64,000 nucleotides of DNA from Bradyrhizobium niftali (GCF_004571025.1 NZ_SPQT01000013.1:62001-126000); one strand, 5' to 3'. Shown: positions 1 through 8,904, counted from the stretch's first letter. Made by a program: numbers and translations. The notes: generated from the sequence alone by a model not told the origin.

Positions 1-1036
1 AGACCTGATGGTTGTTCCAGATCCCGAATGAATAAGTCGCCTGCACTTGCGCCGTCACGTCATAGGCGAGGCGGATATTTCCGGAAGTCTGCTGCGAATG
101 CGCGAGGATGCCCGTGCCGACAACATTGGCGGGAACGCCTTGCTTGTTCAGCGCAGGAAACGTGCCGGTCGTACCGGCCGGGATCGTGCTGCTCGTCGTA
201 TAGGTCAGCGGCTGCTGAAAACTGTCGAGATAATTGGCGCTGACAAGCCAGGACAGCCTGCCGTCGCGATTGCCCGCGGCCGCACTGGTCTGGCTGGTCA
301 CGTAGGTGTCCTTGGTGCCGTACTGATTCCACGGCATCACCGAGACCGTTTCCTTGGCGACCGCAAATGGCTTGTCCGGCATCTTGGACGAGATCAGCAA
401 TACGCCGCCGATCGAGTTGCCGGGATAGGCCGCGGCGAACGGGCCATTGAGGTAGTCGATCCGACCGATCGCTTCAGGCGAGATCAGGTTCCATCTTGGC
501 GAGGAGTTCGTGTTGTTGTTGCCGATCAGCGCCGAGATGAGGAGGTCGTCGTAATAGATCAGCGTGCGCGCGCTCGAGTTCACGCCCCAGCTTCGCGTCG
601 CCAGCACCGCCTGGTTGTCGCCGTCGTTGCGTTTCCGTACCAACAGGCTCGGCATGTATTTGACGGCGTCCTCGGGGTCCTTGAGGTTGATGGTCTCATC
701 CACCTCTTTCGCGGTTATGCTGAATGACCGCTGCGGCAATTGATAGCGCGCCACCGCAACCGGCGGCTCCAGTGATGCGCGGGCACCGCCCGCCCCCTGC
801 TCGCCCGTGACGGTGGGAGCCGCCCGCTCGCTGGCGGGCTTTGCCGACCGGCTCCTGGCGGCGGCCGTACTCACCGCCGGCTTGCGTGGCTTGGGTTGAA
901 CTGCGGCGGGCGCGTCGACGGTCACCGGCGGCAGCACTGCACTGCTGTTTTGGGCGAAGGCTCCGCTCGACGACGCAAGCAGCGCGGCCTGAACGGCAAC
1001 GACGCTCACGCCACGGCGGGCATGACGACGTAACAT
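1..1036 (-). CDS. TonB-dependent outer-membrane receptor (N-terminal part, truncated by window edge)
   Basis: The minus-strand frame is open from an ATG at 1034-1036 to the left edge with no stop, giving 345 residues of a longer protein. It begins with an exported-type leader (basic MLRRHARRG, hydrophobic stretch, AFAQ cleavage-like site), then a low-complexity Ala/Pro/Arg linker (about residues 35-95), then a plug-like domain with ITAKEVDETINLKDPEDAV, YYDDLLIS and a GPFAAAYPGNSIGGVLLI segment typical of receptor plugs. The beta-barrel begins near the edge. It lies 84 nt downstream of a DUF2946 gene, probably in the same transcript. TonB receptors move siderophores, metal complexes or other scarce ligands across the outer membrane. 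The ligand cannot be read here; the DUF2946 neighbour makes a metal (possibly copper) ligand a guess. Confidence 0.88.
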   Translation of the reverse strand, partial: MLRRHARRGVSVVAVQAALLASSSGAFAQNSSAVLPPVTVDAPAAVQPKPRKPAVSTAAARSRSAKPASERAAPTVTGEQGAGGARASLEPPVAVARYQLPQRSFSITAKEVDETINLKDPEDAVKYMPSLLVRKRNDGDNQAVLATRSWGVNSSARTLIYYDDLLISALIGNNNTNSSPRWNLISPEAIGRIDYLNGPFAAAYPGNSIGGVLLISSKMPDKPFAVAKETVSVMPWNQYGTKDTYVTSQTSAAAGNRDGRLSWLVSANYLDSFQQPLTYTTSSTIPAGTTGTFPALNKQGVPANVVGTGILAHSQQTSGNIRLAYDVTAQVQATYSFGIWNNHQV

Positions 1037-1120
1037 GAGACATTCCTGACGCCGGCTTTCTTCCCGGCTGTTCGACAGCATCAATCGCCAGCGGACGAAC
1101 CGCGGCGACACCGAAGGTCG

Positions 1121-1507
1121 TCAGGAAAAGCTTGGAGGCGCACGCGCCTGGGCACTTCCGCCCTTTTGGACGGAAACAGCGGACGTCTCCGCCACGTGCC
1201 ACGTCACGCGCTCGGCGTGGCGGAAGGGAACGGCCAGCGCAACCTCTGGCGACGAACCGAGCGACGCGTTGGCCTGGGCCAGACAGCAGAGCGCACACGC
1301 AGCGCCATGCGCGGTTGGGGTGCCGGTCTGATCGTTCAGGCCGCCCTGTTCATTCGCACTGTGGCAGATGACGGCGGCAGACAGCGGATCGGCCACAGCC
1401 TGACCGGCCGCCCAACAGGCGGCAATCGGCGCCAGCACCTGCATCACCAGGGCGAGCAGGACCAGGGGTAGGAATTTTTGCAGCCGAGCGCGCATCCACC
1501 GAACCAT
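1121..1507 (-). CDS. DUF2946-type small exported Cys-rich protein
   Basis: 128 residues. A short basic N-terminus is followed by a hydrophobic segment (LPLVLLALVMQVLAPIAAC, about residues 13-31) that reads as a signal peptide or anchor. The mature part carries ICHS and HGAACALCCLA, the conserved His/Cys pattern of DUF2946 proteins, and a polar C-terminus rich in Ala, Pro and Ser. These proteins are often encoded beside TonB receptors or copper-handling genes; their biochemical role is not settled. The gene precedes the TonB receptor on the same strand, so periplasmic metal binding linked to that receptor is plausible but inferred. Two other small Cys/His exported proteins in this window (46.7 and 52.3 kb) have a similar build. 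Confidence 0.75.
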   Translation of the reverse strand: MVRWMRARLQKFLPLVLLALVMQVLAPIAACWAAGQAVADPLSAAVICHSANEQGGLNDQTGTPTAHGAACALCCLAQANASLGSSPEVALAVPFRHAERVTWHVAETSAVSVQKGGSAQARAPPSFS

Positions 1508-1694
1508 TCGTTCGTGCGCTAACTAAACACCTCGCCGGGACCCGAGTCGAGGTCAGTTCCGCCGCCCGCTTGGTCCAGCGCAAATTTGCCGAAAACTGTG
1601 GTCGGAGCGCCCCATCGGGGGCGGGTCCGGCATTTGAGGCAGCCGACGCGCCTCGCCCATCCACAGATTTCTTATATTTGTCATATGCTTACAT

Positions 1695-1953
1695 GACTAA
1701 GAGCCCGATCGTTTCGTCAGCTGCTCTTATTTTGAACAATCGTTGCTGAAAATGATGACAAGTGAGAAAAGTTGATCTAGCATCCCTCTTGCTCAGGCTG
1801 GCCGAGAGGTCGAAGTCTGGTGGTCCAAGTCTCGGGAGGAGCCCCTGGCGCGCAAAACGCAGCGTCGCCCCGTCAATCAAGAGCAAATCTTAGAATCGGG
1901 GATAATAGGGTCGACACAATTTTTGAGCGGGGCTAGGGCCCCGCTCTTTTTTT
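1695..1953 (+). ncRNA. Candidate structured RNA or 5' leader ending in a terminator
   Basis: The gap between the DUF2946 gene and the globin has no convincing coding frame but ends in a strong intrinsic terminator on the plus strand only 7 nt before the globin ATG. The stretch is less GC-rich than its surroundings and holds short self-complementary pairs (AAGAGC near 1700 with GCTCTT near 1723). Either a small RNA ends here, or this is an attenuated leader of the globin gene. The 5' end is not defined; the start given is only where the AT-richer segment begins. No known RNA family was recognised. Confidence 0.35.
1925..1953 (+). terminator. Strong intrinsic terminator just before the globin start
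   Basis: A perfect 9-bp stem (GAGCGGGGC with GCCCCGCTC) closes a TAGG loop and is followed at once by seven T residues. The adjacent downstream globin ATG is at 1960, so the T tract occupies the place where a ribosome binding site would be expected. Confidence 0.88.
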
Positions 1954-1959
1954 GTCTGC

Positions 1960-2379
1960 ATGGCGCTTACGCCGATGAATGTCTCCCCCAATCCGGTCGA
2001 ACTGAGCTTTGAACGCGCGGCCTTGCGCTGCGCGGATCTCTCGCCGCTGGTCTACCAACGCCTCTTCACCGAGCCCCCGGAAACGCGAGCGATGTTCCGA
2101 TCGCAAGGCAGCGAGCTCGTGAAGGGATCGATGCTCGCGCTGGCGATCGAGGCGATCCTCGACTTCGCCGGCGAACGCAGTGGACATTTCCGGCTGATCG
2201 CCTGCGAGGTCGTCTCGCACGATGCCTATGGCACGCCCCGCGCGCTGTTCATTGCCTTCTTCGCCGTCATCAGGGATACGCTGCGCGAGCTGCTCGGCGT
2301 CGAATGGTCGCCCGACATCGCGCAGGCCTGGGACACGTTGCTCGTCGACATCGACATATACGCCGCCGCTCAGGCCTGA
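1960..2379 (+). CDS. Small single-domain globin
   Basis: 139 residues, the size of a single-domain bacterial globin. Seen in the sequence: an LVYQRLF...PETRAMF segment like the globin B/C helices, an EVVSHDAYG segment whose His87 is the likely proximal haem ligand, and a closing WDTLLVDIDIY helix. Globins of this type bind haem and O2 or NO in the cytoplasm; the physiological role here is unknown. The start is uncertain: neither the ATG at 1960 nor the in-frame ATG at 1975 has a purine-rich ribosome site, and the first follows a terminator T tract directly. That layout hints at controlled read-through or a leaderless message. Confidence 0.78.
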   Translation: MALTPMNVSPNPVELSFERAALRCADLSPLVYQRLFTEPPETRAMFRSQGSELVKGSMLALAIEAILDFAGERSGHFRLIACEVVSHDAYGTPRALFIAFFAVIRDTLRELLGVEWSPDIAQAWDTLLVDIDIYAAAQA

Positions 2380-2515
2380 CGCTTTGCGCTGCACCAACGC
2401 GGCTGCGGCGATCTCGCGACTGATTGCAGATTGAGTGGCATCAACTCTTGTGAGACACTTTCGGACATCGGTCGCGCAATCAATGACGCGCCGACTAAAT
2501 TTATGGGAGCGAGCG

Positions 2516-3538
2516 ATGTCCGGGACGAAAGATTTCTCGACGACGAGGCGCGATCTTCTTCAGGCGGCAGCGACCGCCGGCGCCGCGACTGCCCTTCTCG
2601 GCAGCATGGGCATAAACCCCGCCCTTGCAGCCGAAGTCGGACGATCCGAGAAGCCGCTGAAGGCGGCGTTCTCCAATGCGGGTCTCCAGGCGACCTGGTG
2701 CGCGCAGGGCAAGCAGGCCGCGGAATTCTGGGGCAAGCTGTTCAATGTCGAAGTCACCTGGTTCGACGGCCAGCTCGATGCGGTGAAGCAGCGCGCCGCG
2801 ATCGACAACATGGCCTCGCAGAAATGGGATTTCGTCGCGATCCAGGCTTTCGGTATCGGCACCCTCACCCAGCCCGTGCAGAAGATGATCGATGCCGGCA
2901 CGCCCGTGATCGACATGGACACGCTGATTGCCCCGCTCGACCAGATCAACGTCCACTCTTTCCTTGCCCCCGACAACGAGTTCATGGGCGCCTCGGTGAC
3001 GCAGGCGCTGTGCAACGCCATGGGCGGCAAAGGCAAGATCATCATGACGCAAGGCGCGCTGGGCCATACCGGGGCGCAAGGGCGCGCCAAGGGCTTCAAC
3101 AGTGTCGTCAAGCAATTCCCGAACATCGAGGTGCTCGACACCCAGCCCGCCGATTGGGACGTCTCCAAGACCGCGCGCCTCTGGGAAACCTATCTGACCA
3201 AATATCCGCAGATCGACGCGGCGTTCTTCCACAATGACGACATGGCGCTCGCCGCCGCCAACATCATGAAGGCGCGCAATCGCACCAACATCCTGATCGG
3301 CGGCGTCGACGCGATGCCGCCCGCGATCCAGGCGGTGAGCGAGGGCCGCATGTTCGCGACCGTGCGCAATCCCTCCTGCCGCATCCATGGCGGCGCGATC
3401 ATCGCGGGCGTTTCCGCCGTGGTCGGCGGCGAGAAGAGCGGACAGGGCATCCCCAAGAACGTCGTCACCGACGGCCCGGTCGTGACCAAGGCCAACGCCG
3501 CCGGAATGCAGTGGATGCAGGATCACTTCCTGATCTGA
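2516..3538 (+). CDS. Sugar ABC transporter periplasmic binding protein, Tat-exported
   Basis: 340 residues from the ATG at 2516, chosen because GGGAG lies 7 nt upstream and because the leader begins with a clean twin-arginine motif (TTRRDLL, Arg11-Arg12) followed by AAATAGAATALLG and an ALAA cleavage-like site. The mature protein has the type I periplasmic fold typical of ribose/galactose-type binding proteins, with FFHNDDMALAAANIM and IGGVDAMPPAIQAV segments in the C-terminal lobe. It delivers a sugar or polyol to the ATPase and permease that follow at 21 and 12 nt spacings. The exact ligand is not readable. An in-frame upstream ATG at 2435 would add 27 residues ahead of the Tat signal and is unlikely. 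Confidence 0.9.
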   Translation: MSGTKDFSTTRRDLLQAAATAGAATALLGSMGINPALAAEVGRSEKPLKAAFSNAGLQATWCAQGKQAAEFWGKLFNVEVTWFDGQLDAVKQRAAIDNMASQKWDFVAIQAFGIGTLTQPVQKMIDAGTPVIDMDTLIAPLDQINVHSFLAPDNEFMGASVTQALCNAMGGKGKIIMTQGALGHTGAQGRAKGFNSVVKQFPNIEVLDTQPADWDVSKTARLWETYLTKYPQIDAAFFHNDDMALAAANIMKARNRTNILIGGVDAMPPAIQAVSEGRMFATVRNPSCRIHGGAIIAGVSAVVGGEKSGQGIPKNVVTDGPVVTKANAAGMQWMQDHFLI

Positions 3539-3559
3539 GCCTCCAAGATCTGATCTGCA

Positions 3560-5062
3560 ATGCGAGAGGATCGTTCGCCCATCCTGGAACTGCAAGGCAT
3601 CACGAAGAGCTTCGGCGGCGTCGAGGCGCTTCGTGGTGTCGACTTCGCGCTTCATCCCGGCGAGATCCACGGTCTCGTCGGCGAGAACGGCGCCGGAAAA
3701 AGCACGCTGATGAAGATCATCGCCGGCGTGCACACCGAATTCACCGGCCGTTTCCTGGTCGACGGCAAGGAGACCCATTTCCGCTCGGCGCGCGACGCGC
3801 ATGCGGCCGGGATCGCCATGGTGCATCAGGAGCTCAGCGTCGCGCCCGACCTCACGGTCGCGGAGAACGTCTTCCTCGGCAACCAGCCGACCAACGCCCT
3901 CGGCCTGGTACAGTGGCGGCGCATGGCACGCGAGGCCGGCGAGCAGCTTGCCCGCTTCGGCATCAACGTCGATCCGATGAGCCGGCTCGGCGACCTTCCG
4001 ATCGGGCTCCAGCAGCTCATCGAGATCGCCCGCGTGCTGTTCTCCGGCGCCCGCATCGTCATCCTCGACGAGCCGACCTCCGCTCTCTCCCCGCCCGAGG
4101 TCGAGCGGCTGTTCGCGACGCTCAGGCGCCTGCGCGAGGCAGGCACTGCAATCGTCTTCATCTCGCATTTCATCGAGGACATTTTGCTCGTGTCGGACAC
4201 GGTGACAGTGTTCCGCAACGGACGGAAGGTCGCGGAGACAGCGAGCGCTGCGACCAGCAAGGGCGCGCTGATCGAGGCTATGATCGGCCGCGGCGGCGAA
4301 GCGCTCGAGCACAGCTATACCGACGATCTGATGCTGCCCCAGCCGAGCGACAGCTCGGTGATCCTGAAGGTCGACCAGCTTTCGCTAGCCCGCAGCCTGA
4401 AGGACATCTCCTTCGAGGCGCGTGCCGGCGAAGTGCTCGGCATCTACGGCTTCATGGGCTGCGGCCAGCAGGAGCTCTCGCGCATCCTGTTCGGCAAGCT
4501 GAAGCCGGACGGCGGCACGCTCGCCGTCGAGGGGAAACCCAAGACCTTCGCCAGCACGGCGGCCGCGCGCCGCGCGGGCGTGGCGCTGGTGCCGGAAAGC
4601 CGGCGCGACATGCTGTTTCACCAGGAGCCGGTCTACAAGAACATCTCGATCAGCATCCTGGATCGCATCTCATCGCTGCTGCTCAAGCCCGCGCAGGAGC
4701 GCGACATCGCCAAACGACAGGTCGAGCAGCTCCAGATCCGGCCGCCCGTGGTCGGCCTCGATCTCGGCATGCTCTCCGGCGGCAACCAGCAGAAGGTCGC
4801 GCTGGCGAAATGGCTGACCTATCCGCCAAAACTGCTGGTGCTGTGCGAGCCGACCCGCGGCATGGATGTCGGCGCCAAGAACGACGTCATCAACATCGTC
4901 CGCGACCTCCGCACCAGGGGGCTCGCCATCATCGTGCTGTCGACCGAGCCGGAAACGGTGCTGTCGCTGGCCGACCGCATCCTCGTGCTCAAGCGCGGCG
5001 CGGTGGTGCGGGAGTTCAAGAACGAACCGGTCAGCAAGGACCGCCTGCTGGAAGCGGCGTGA
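3560..5062 (+). CDS. Sugar ABC transporter ATP-binding protein (RbsA/MglA type, two ABC domains)
   Basis: 500 residues with two fused nucleotide-binding domains, the usual build for simple-sugar importers. Domain 1 has Walker A GENGAGKST (41-49), an LPIGLQQLIEIA signature and Walker B VILDEPTSAL. Domain 2 (from about residue 270) has a degenerate Walker A (GFMGCGQQEL), an intact LSGGNQQKVALAKWL signature, and LLVLCEPTRGMDVGAK where the Walker B Asp is replaced by Cys. Degeneration of one site is common in this family, so domain 1 probably does most ATP hydrolysis. It works with the binding protein upstream and the permease downstream. Confidence 0.93.
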   Translation: MREDRSPILELQGITKSFGGVEALRGVDFALHPGEIHGLVGENGAGKSTLMKIIAGVHTEFTGRFLVDGKETHFRSARDAHAAGIAMVHQELSVAPDLTVAENVFLGNQPTNALGLVQWRRMAREAGEQLARFGINVDPMSRLGDLPIGLQQLIEIARVLFSGARIVILDEPTSALSPPEVERLFATLRRLREAGTAIVFISHFIEDILLVSDTVTVFRNGRKVAETASAATSKGALIEAMIGRGGEALEHSYTDDLMLPQPSDSSVILKVDQLSLARSLKDISFEARAGEVLGIYGFMGCGQQELSRILFGKLKPDGGTLAVEGKPKTFASTAAARRAGVALVPESRRDMLFHQEPVYKNISISILDRISSLLLKPAQERDIAKRQVEQLQIRPPVVGLDLGMLSGGNQQKVALAKWLTYPPKLLVLCEPTRGMDVGAKNDVINIVRDLRTRGLAIIVLSTEPETVLSLADRILVLKRGAVVREFKNEPVSKDRLLEAA

Positions 5063-5074
5063 CGGAGAAGCACA

Positions 5075-6103
5075 ATGGCGAGCAGTGAGACGGCCTTTGC
5101 TGAAGCTCATCGGGCGCGTGGTCTCGCGCCCTTCCTGCGCTCGCAGATGCGCAACATAGCACCGTTCCTGACACTGATCTTCCTCTCCGCCTTCTTCTGC
5201 TTTGCGAGCCCCTCCTTCGCGACGCTTGACAATCTCGGCAACATCCTGACGCAGGTGTCGGTGACAGGCATCATCGCCGTCGGCCTCACCTTCGTGATCC
5301 TCTGCGCGGAGATCGACCTCTCGATCGCCAGCATCGCCAACGTCACCGGCATCGCGGTCGCCTATTTCACGCTGCAAGAGTCCTACGTCAACATCGCCAA
5401 CATCCCCCTGCCCGGCGCGGTTGCGATCCTGCTGTCGATCCTGCTCTGCGCGCTGCTCGGCCTCGTCAATGCGCTGGGGCTGACCGTGATCGGCATCCCC
5501 TCCTTCATCATGACCTTGGCGATGATGCAGATCGCAGCCGGCATCTCGGCGCTGCTGGTGCGCGGCCAGATCGCCTACAAGGTGCCCGGCCTGATCACGA
5601 CGCTCGGGTCCGGTTCGATCGGCGGCATCCCATGGATCGTCATCGTCGCGGCCATCATGCTGCTCGGCGGCCATCTGGTGCTGACCTACACGCGCTTCGG
5701 CCGCTACGTCTACATGGTCGGGGGCAATCGCGAGGCGGCCGAATATTCCGGCCTCAACGTCAAGCTCATCCTCGGCGCCGTCATGGTGATCTCGGCGGTG
5801 TGCTCCGGCATCGGCGGCATGCTGGGCGTCGCGCATTTCGGCAGCGCGCAGCAGAACGAGTTCGACACCTATCTGCTCGACTCCATCGCCGCGGTCGTCG
5901 TCGGCGGCACCAGCCTGTTCGGCGGCCGCGGCGGCATCGGCAACACCATCGTCGGCCTGTTCGTGCTCGGCGTCCTCAACAACGGCCTCGACCACGTCAA
6001 CATCGACAGCTTCCTGAAGATCCTGATCCGCGGCCTGATCCTGCTGGCGGCGCTGGTCATCAACGTCTATGCGCAGCGGCTGAGGGAGAAAGCGGCGGAG
6101 TAG
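5075..6103 (+). CDS. Sugar ABC transporter permease (RbsC type)
   Basis: 342 residues, mostly hydrophobic, with about eight to ten membrane segments. The conserved region VGGNREAAEYSGLNV and the following VISAVCSGIGGMLGVA and VVGGTSLFGGRGG segments are characteristic of RbsC-type permeases. It starts 12 nt after the ATPase gene and closes the three-gene importer. No regulator or catabolic gene for the imported sugar lies next to it, so the substrate stays open. Confidence 0.93.
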   Translation: MASSETAFAEAHRARGLAPFLRSQMRNIAPFLTLIFLSAFFCFASPSFATLDNLGNILTQVSVTGIIAVGLTFVILCAEIDLSIASIANVTGIAVAYFTLQESYVNIANIPLPGAVAILLSILLCALLGLVNALGLTVIGIPSFIMTLAMMQIAAGISALLVRGQIAYKVPGLITTLGSGSIGGIPWIVIVAAIMLLGGHLVLTYTRFGRYVYMVGGNREAAEYSGLNVKLILGAVMVISAVCSGIGGMLGVAHFGSAQQNEFDTYLLDSIAAVVVGGTSLFGGRGGIGNTIVGLFVLGVLNNGLDHVNIDSFLKILIRGLILLAALVINVYAQRLREKAAE

Positions 6104-6280
6104 ACCGCCCTCAAAAACAAAAACTGCGAAAACAACCCCATGCACAGTAGAAACTGTGAGGAAGTTCAGCCGCTTACCAAACCCGCGATTGCGTAAGCGC
6201 GACCGCGCCGACGTTTGACTCGTCGGGCAAGACAGGAGCACAACGCCATCATGGCGCCGATCCCGTAGGGAGCGCAGAGC

Positions 6281-6556
6281 TCAGGGGAGCGGCTCGACCT
6301 TTGCCGCCATGTCGGGGACGCGGGTAATTCTGAACCAGGCGTTGCTGCATTTCAGAAGCCAAACGTCGCGATCAGGTTGAGACAACCTCGCATTTTTCTT
6401 TGCGCCGAGTGGCTTTTCGCACGTGAAGCCTTGTGCACGGATCTGGGCCGCCAGCATTCCCTGAATCGTTTCGGCCGGAATTTGCTGCGCCCGCACTTGC
6501 GGACCAAAAAGAATAAAAGCGAAGGAAAAGAGTAATGATCCAGATGCTCTGTGCAT
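6281..6556 (-). CDS. Small exported protein of unknown function
   Basis: 91 residues from the ATG at 6554-6556, taken as start because the signal peptide (MHRASGSLLFSFAFILFG, then VRAQQ) begins there; an ATG 24 nt upstream also exists. The mature part is about 65 residues with two Cys residues (in FTCEKP and LLKCSN) that could form a disulfide. Small exported two-Cys proteins of this kind are common in Bradyrhizobium and lack assigned roles. It stands alone between the sugar importer and a stretch without clear genes. Confidence 0.6.
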   Translation of the reverse strand: MHRASGSLLFSFAFILFGPQVRAQQIPAETIQGMLAAQIRAQGFTCEKPLGAKKNARLSQPDRDVWLLKCSNAWFRITRVPDMAAKVEPLP

Positions 6557-6580
6557 GATTTCAACCCTTGAAGCAGCCAC

Positions 6581-7113
6581 CCCGCGAGTTCGAATGTCGC
6601 ACTATAGCAGAAACACCGGTGTTGTCCGCGCCCGGACGAGCCCGCCTTAGCGCGGCCTGCTCCAGTTAGCCTCCGTGCTCACGAATACGCCGTATAGGAA
6701 CTGACCCACACCAGGATCGAGGCGAGCAGGCCGATCACCCCTGCATTCCCGGCAAAGGGAGCGGCGCTGCCGGACATTTCCGGACGAAGCGAGTCACGGC
6801 TCATCCCATCGGTATCGATATCTCAGCCGGAAATCACCGTCGTACCGTCAAGCGCGTTTGTACACGCCGGCCCCTAGCACACAAAATAATGACCAAGGCT
6901 GGTCCTCATTGGACGGTTGTGCTAGCGTTCCATTTGCAATGGAGGTTTCAAGAAATGGCCTCGTCGCAACTTTTTCACTGCGCCTCATTTCGATTCTCGC
7001 ATACGCCGTCGAGCGTTTGATGCATCGCATATTGCTGGAAGATGCGCGCCCTGGCGCGCCAAAGCACGAGTGTTTCAAGTCGTTCCGTGGTTTTGTGTAT
7101 AAGGAATGATGTC
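6581..7113. other. Stretch without a supported gene
   Basis: Several short open frames exist on both strands, but none shows a recognisable protein or good coding character. The best translation signal is AATGGAGG before an ATG at 6955, but that frame stops after about 21 codons. I see no terminator or repeat. Confidence 0.5.
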
Positions 7114-7230
7114 ATGCGTATCACAATGCTGAATCAATTTTTCGGAATTCTCGCCGTCACCGCGACGTTGCGCGGGACCGAAACAGCGTTCGCCCGGAAC
7201 GCGGCAGCCCTGCCTCCACCCTATCATTGA
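7114..7230 (+). pseudogene. Short signal-peptide-like ORF, possible gene remnant
   Basis: 38 codons preceded by AAGGAATG about 8 nt upstream. The product reads like a leader (MRITMLNQFFGILAVTAT, then AFARNAAAL) and stops at PPPYH before any domain. It lies on the same strand 185 nt before a DUF1254 gene, so it may be the decayed 5' end of an exported-protein gene. It could also be chance. Confidence 0.3.
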
Positions 7231-7415
7231 GACGATCGAAGACGCGGGGAACGCGCGCGACGTGTGGGCCAAGGCTCCGGCGATATGATGTGGCTCAACT
7301 GATCGAAAATACGCCGGGCTCGACCGTCACGAGAGACGATACGATTCCGACGTTGGGCAAGGAGAATTGAACGAAGCCGTAAATCCAAATCAAAAATCAG
7401 CAGAGGAGGTTCGAG

Positions 7416-8870
7416 ATGTTTCGAGGATTCCTGCCACTGACATTGTCTCTCTGCCTTGGTGCGGCGACAGCACCAGCAACGCGGGCTCAATCGGCGCCGC
7501 CGACCACCGAACAGGAGGCGCACGCCATCGCGGTCGACGCCTATGTTTACTTCTACTCCATCATGTCGATGGACGTATCCCGCAAGCAATTCACCAACGG
7601 CACGACCGATTTCAGGGGGCCGATGAACACGTTCGTCAACGTGCCCGAATACCCGCCGGCGGATTTCAAGGGCGTGGTGCGTTCCAACTTCGATACGCTG
7701 TATTCCGTCTCCTGGCTCGACATGACCAAGGAGCCGGTCGTCATCTCGGCGCCGGATACCGATGGGCGCTACTATCTGCTGCCGATGCTCGACATGTGGA
7801 CGGACGTCTTCGCATCGCCGGGCTGGCGCACGACGGGCACCAAGGCCGGGACGTTCCTGGTGGCGCCGGCGAACTGGCGGCCGGATCTGCGCGACAGATT
7901 CGCTGAGGAGTTCAAGCTTCCAAAAGACACCCAGCGCATCGACGCGCCAACGCCCTACGTCTGGCTGATCGGCCGGACCAAGACCGACGGGCCGCCGGAT
8001 TATGATGCGGTCCACAAGATCCAGGCCGGCTACAAGGTCACCCTGCTTTCCGAGTATGGCAAAACGCCCAGGCCGGTCGAATTCAAGCCGGACCCAAGCG
8101 TCGACATGAAGACGCCGCCGAAAACCCAGGTCGATACCATGACGGCCGGCGTGTATTTCGCCAATGCTGCGGAGCTGCTCAAGCTGCATCCGCCTCATGT
8201 CACCGACGAGCCGATCATCGCGCAGATGAAGAAAATCGGCATCGAGCCCGGCAAGAGCTTTGATATCGGCAAGCTCGATCCGGCCGTGCAAAGGGCGCTG
8301 GAAACCGCACCGCAGGACGCGCAGAAGCTGATGGCCTGGAAGCTGCCGACGCTGGCGCGGGTTGCCAACGGCTGGGGGATGAACACCGACACGGTGGGTG
8401 TTTACGGCAACTACTACCTGAAGCGGGCCATTCTCGCGCAGCAGGGGCTTGGCGCCAACGTGGTCGAGGATGCCATCTATCCGCTCAATCTCGCCGACGA
8501 CACCGGTAAGCCGCTCGATGGCGCGAACAAATACACCCTCACTTTCGAGAGGGGCGCCACGCCGCCTGTCAATGCGTTCTGGTCGATCACGCTCTACGAT
8601 CAGGACGGCTTCCAGGTCGGCAACACGCTGAACCGCTTTGCGGTCTCTAGCTGGATGCCGTTCAAGTACAATGCGGATGGTTCGCTCGACCTCTACTTCC
8701 AGAACGCGAGCCCCGGCAAGGAGCTCGAAGCCAACTGGCTTCCTGCACCGAAGGCGCCGTTCAATCTGACCATGCGCCTGTACGCGCCAAAGTCGGAAGC
8801 GCTGACCGGAAAATGGAATCCGCCGCCGGTTGTGAAGTCACAGACAACGGTTGGCATATCGGCCCAATAA
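7416..8870 (+). CDS. Exported DUF1254/DUF1214 domain protein
   Basis: 484 residues, preceded by AGAGGAGG at good spacing. An N-terminal signal peptide (MFRGFLPLTLSLCLGAAT, cleavage near TRAQS) is followed by a DUF1254 domain (AIAVDAYVYFYSIMSMDVSRK, about residues 37-55, shortened here as AIAVDAYVYFY) and a C-terminal DUF1214 domain (WSITLYDQDGFQVGNTLNRF, then LDLYFQNASPG and WLPAPKAPFNLTMRLYAPK). The two-domain family is widespread in proteobacteria and is periplasmic or secreted; its reaction is not established. The gene appears monocistronic, with a stable hairpin right after the stop. Confidence 0.88.
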   Translation: MFRGFLPLTLSLCLGAATAPATRAQSAPPTTEQEAHAIAVDAYVYFYSIMSMDVSRKQFTNGTTDFRGPMNTFVNVPEYPPADFKGVVRSNFDTLYSVSWLDMTKEPVVISAPDTDGRYYLLPMLDMWTDVFASPGWRTTGTKAGTFLVAPANWRPDLRDRFAEEFKLPKDTQRIDAPTPYVWLIGRTKTDGPPDYDAVHKIQAGYKVTLLSEYGKTPRPVEFKPDPSVDMKTPPKTQVDTMTAGVYFANAAELLKLHPPHVTDEPIIAQMKKIGIEPGKSFDIGKLDPAVQRALETAPQDAQKLMAWKLPTLARVANGWGMNTDTVGVYGNYYLKRAILAQQGLGANVVEDAIYPLNLADDTGKPLDGANKYTLTFERGATPPVNAFWSITLYDQDGFQVGNTLNRFAVSSWMPFKYNADGSLDLYFQNASPGKELEANWLPAPKAPFNLTMRLYAPKSEALTGKWNPPPVVKSQTTVGISAQ

Positions 8871-8882
8871 AAGTTGACGGCT

Positions 8883-8904
8883 CGCCGGCGCTTCGGCGCC
8901 GGCG
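8883..8904 (+). terminator. UUCG-capped hairpin after the DUF1254 gene
   Basis: A perfect 9-bp GC stem closes a TTCG tetraloop with a C-G closing pair, 12 nt after the stop codon. It would be very stable RNA. There is no T tract behind it, so it may protect or pause the transcript rather than act as a classical intrinsic terminator. Confidence 0.45.

Noticed and set aside
1689..1886. 65-codon minus-strand ORF in the gap before the globin
   Set aside because: No domain or ribosome site; overlaps the candidate structured RNA on the other strand.
2501..4312. Long open frame antisense to the sugar importer genes
   Set aside because: Low-complexity product with no recognisable domain; the plus-strand genes have clear motifs and ribosome sites.
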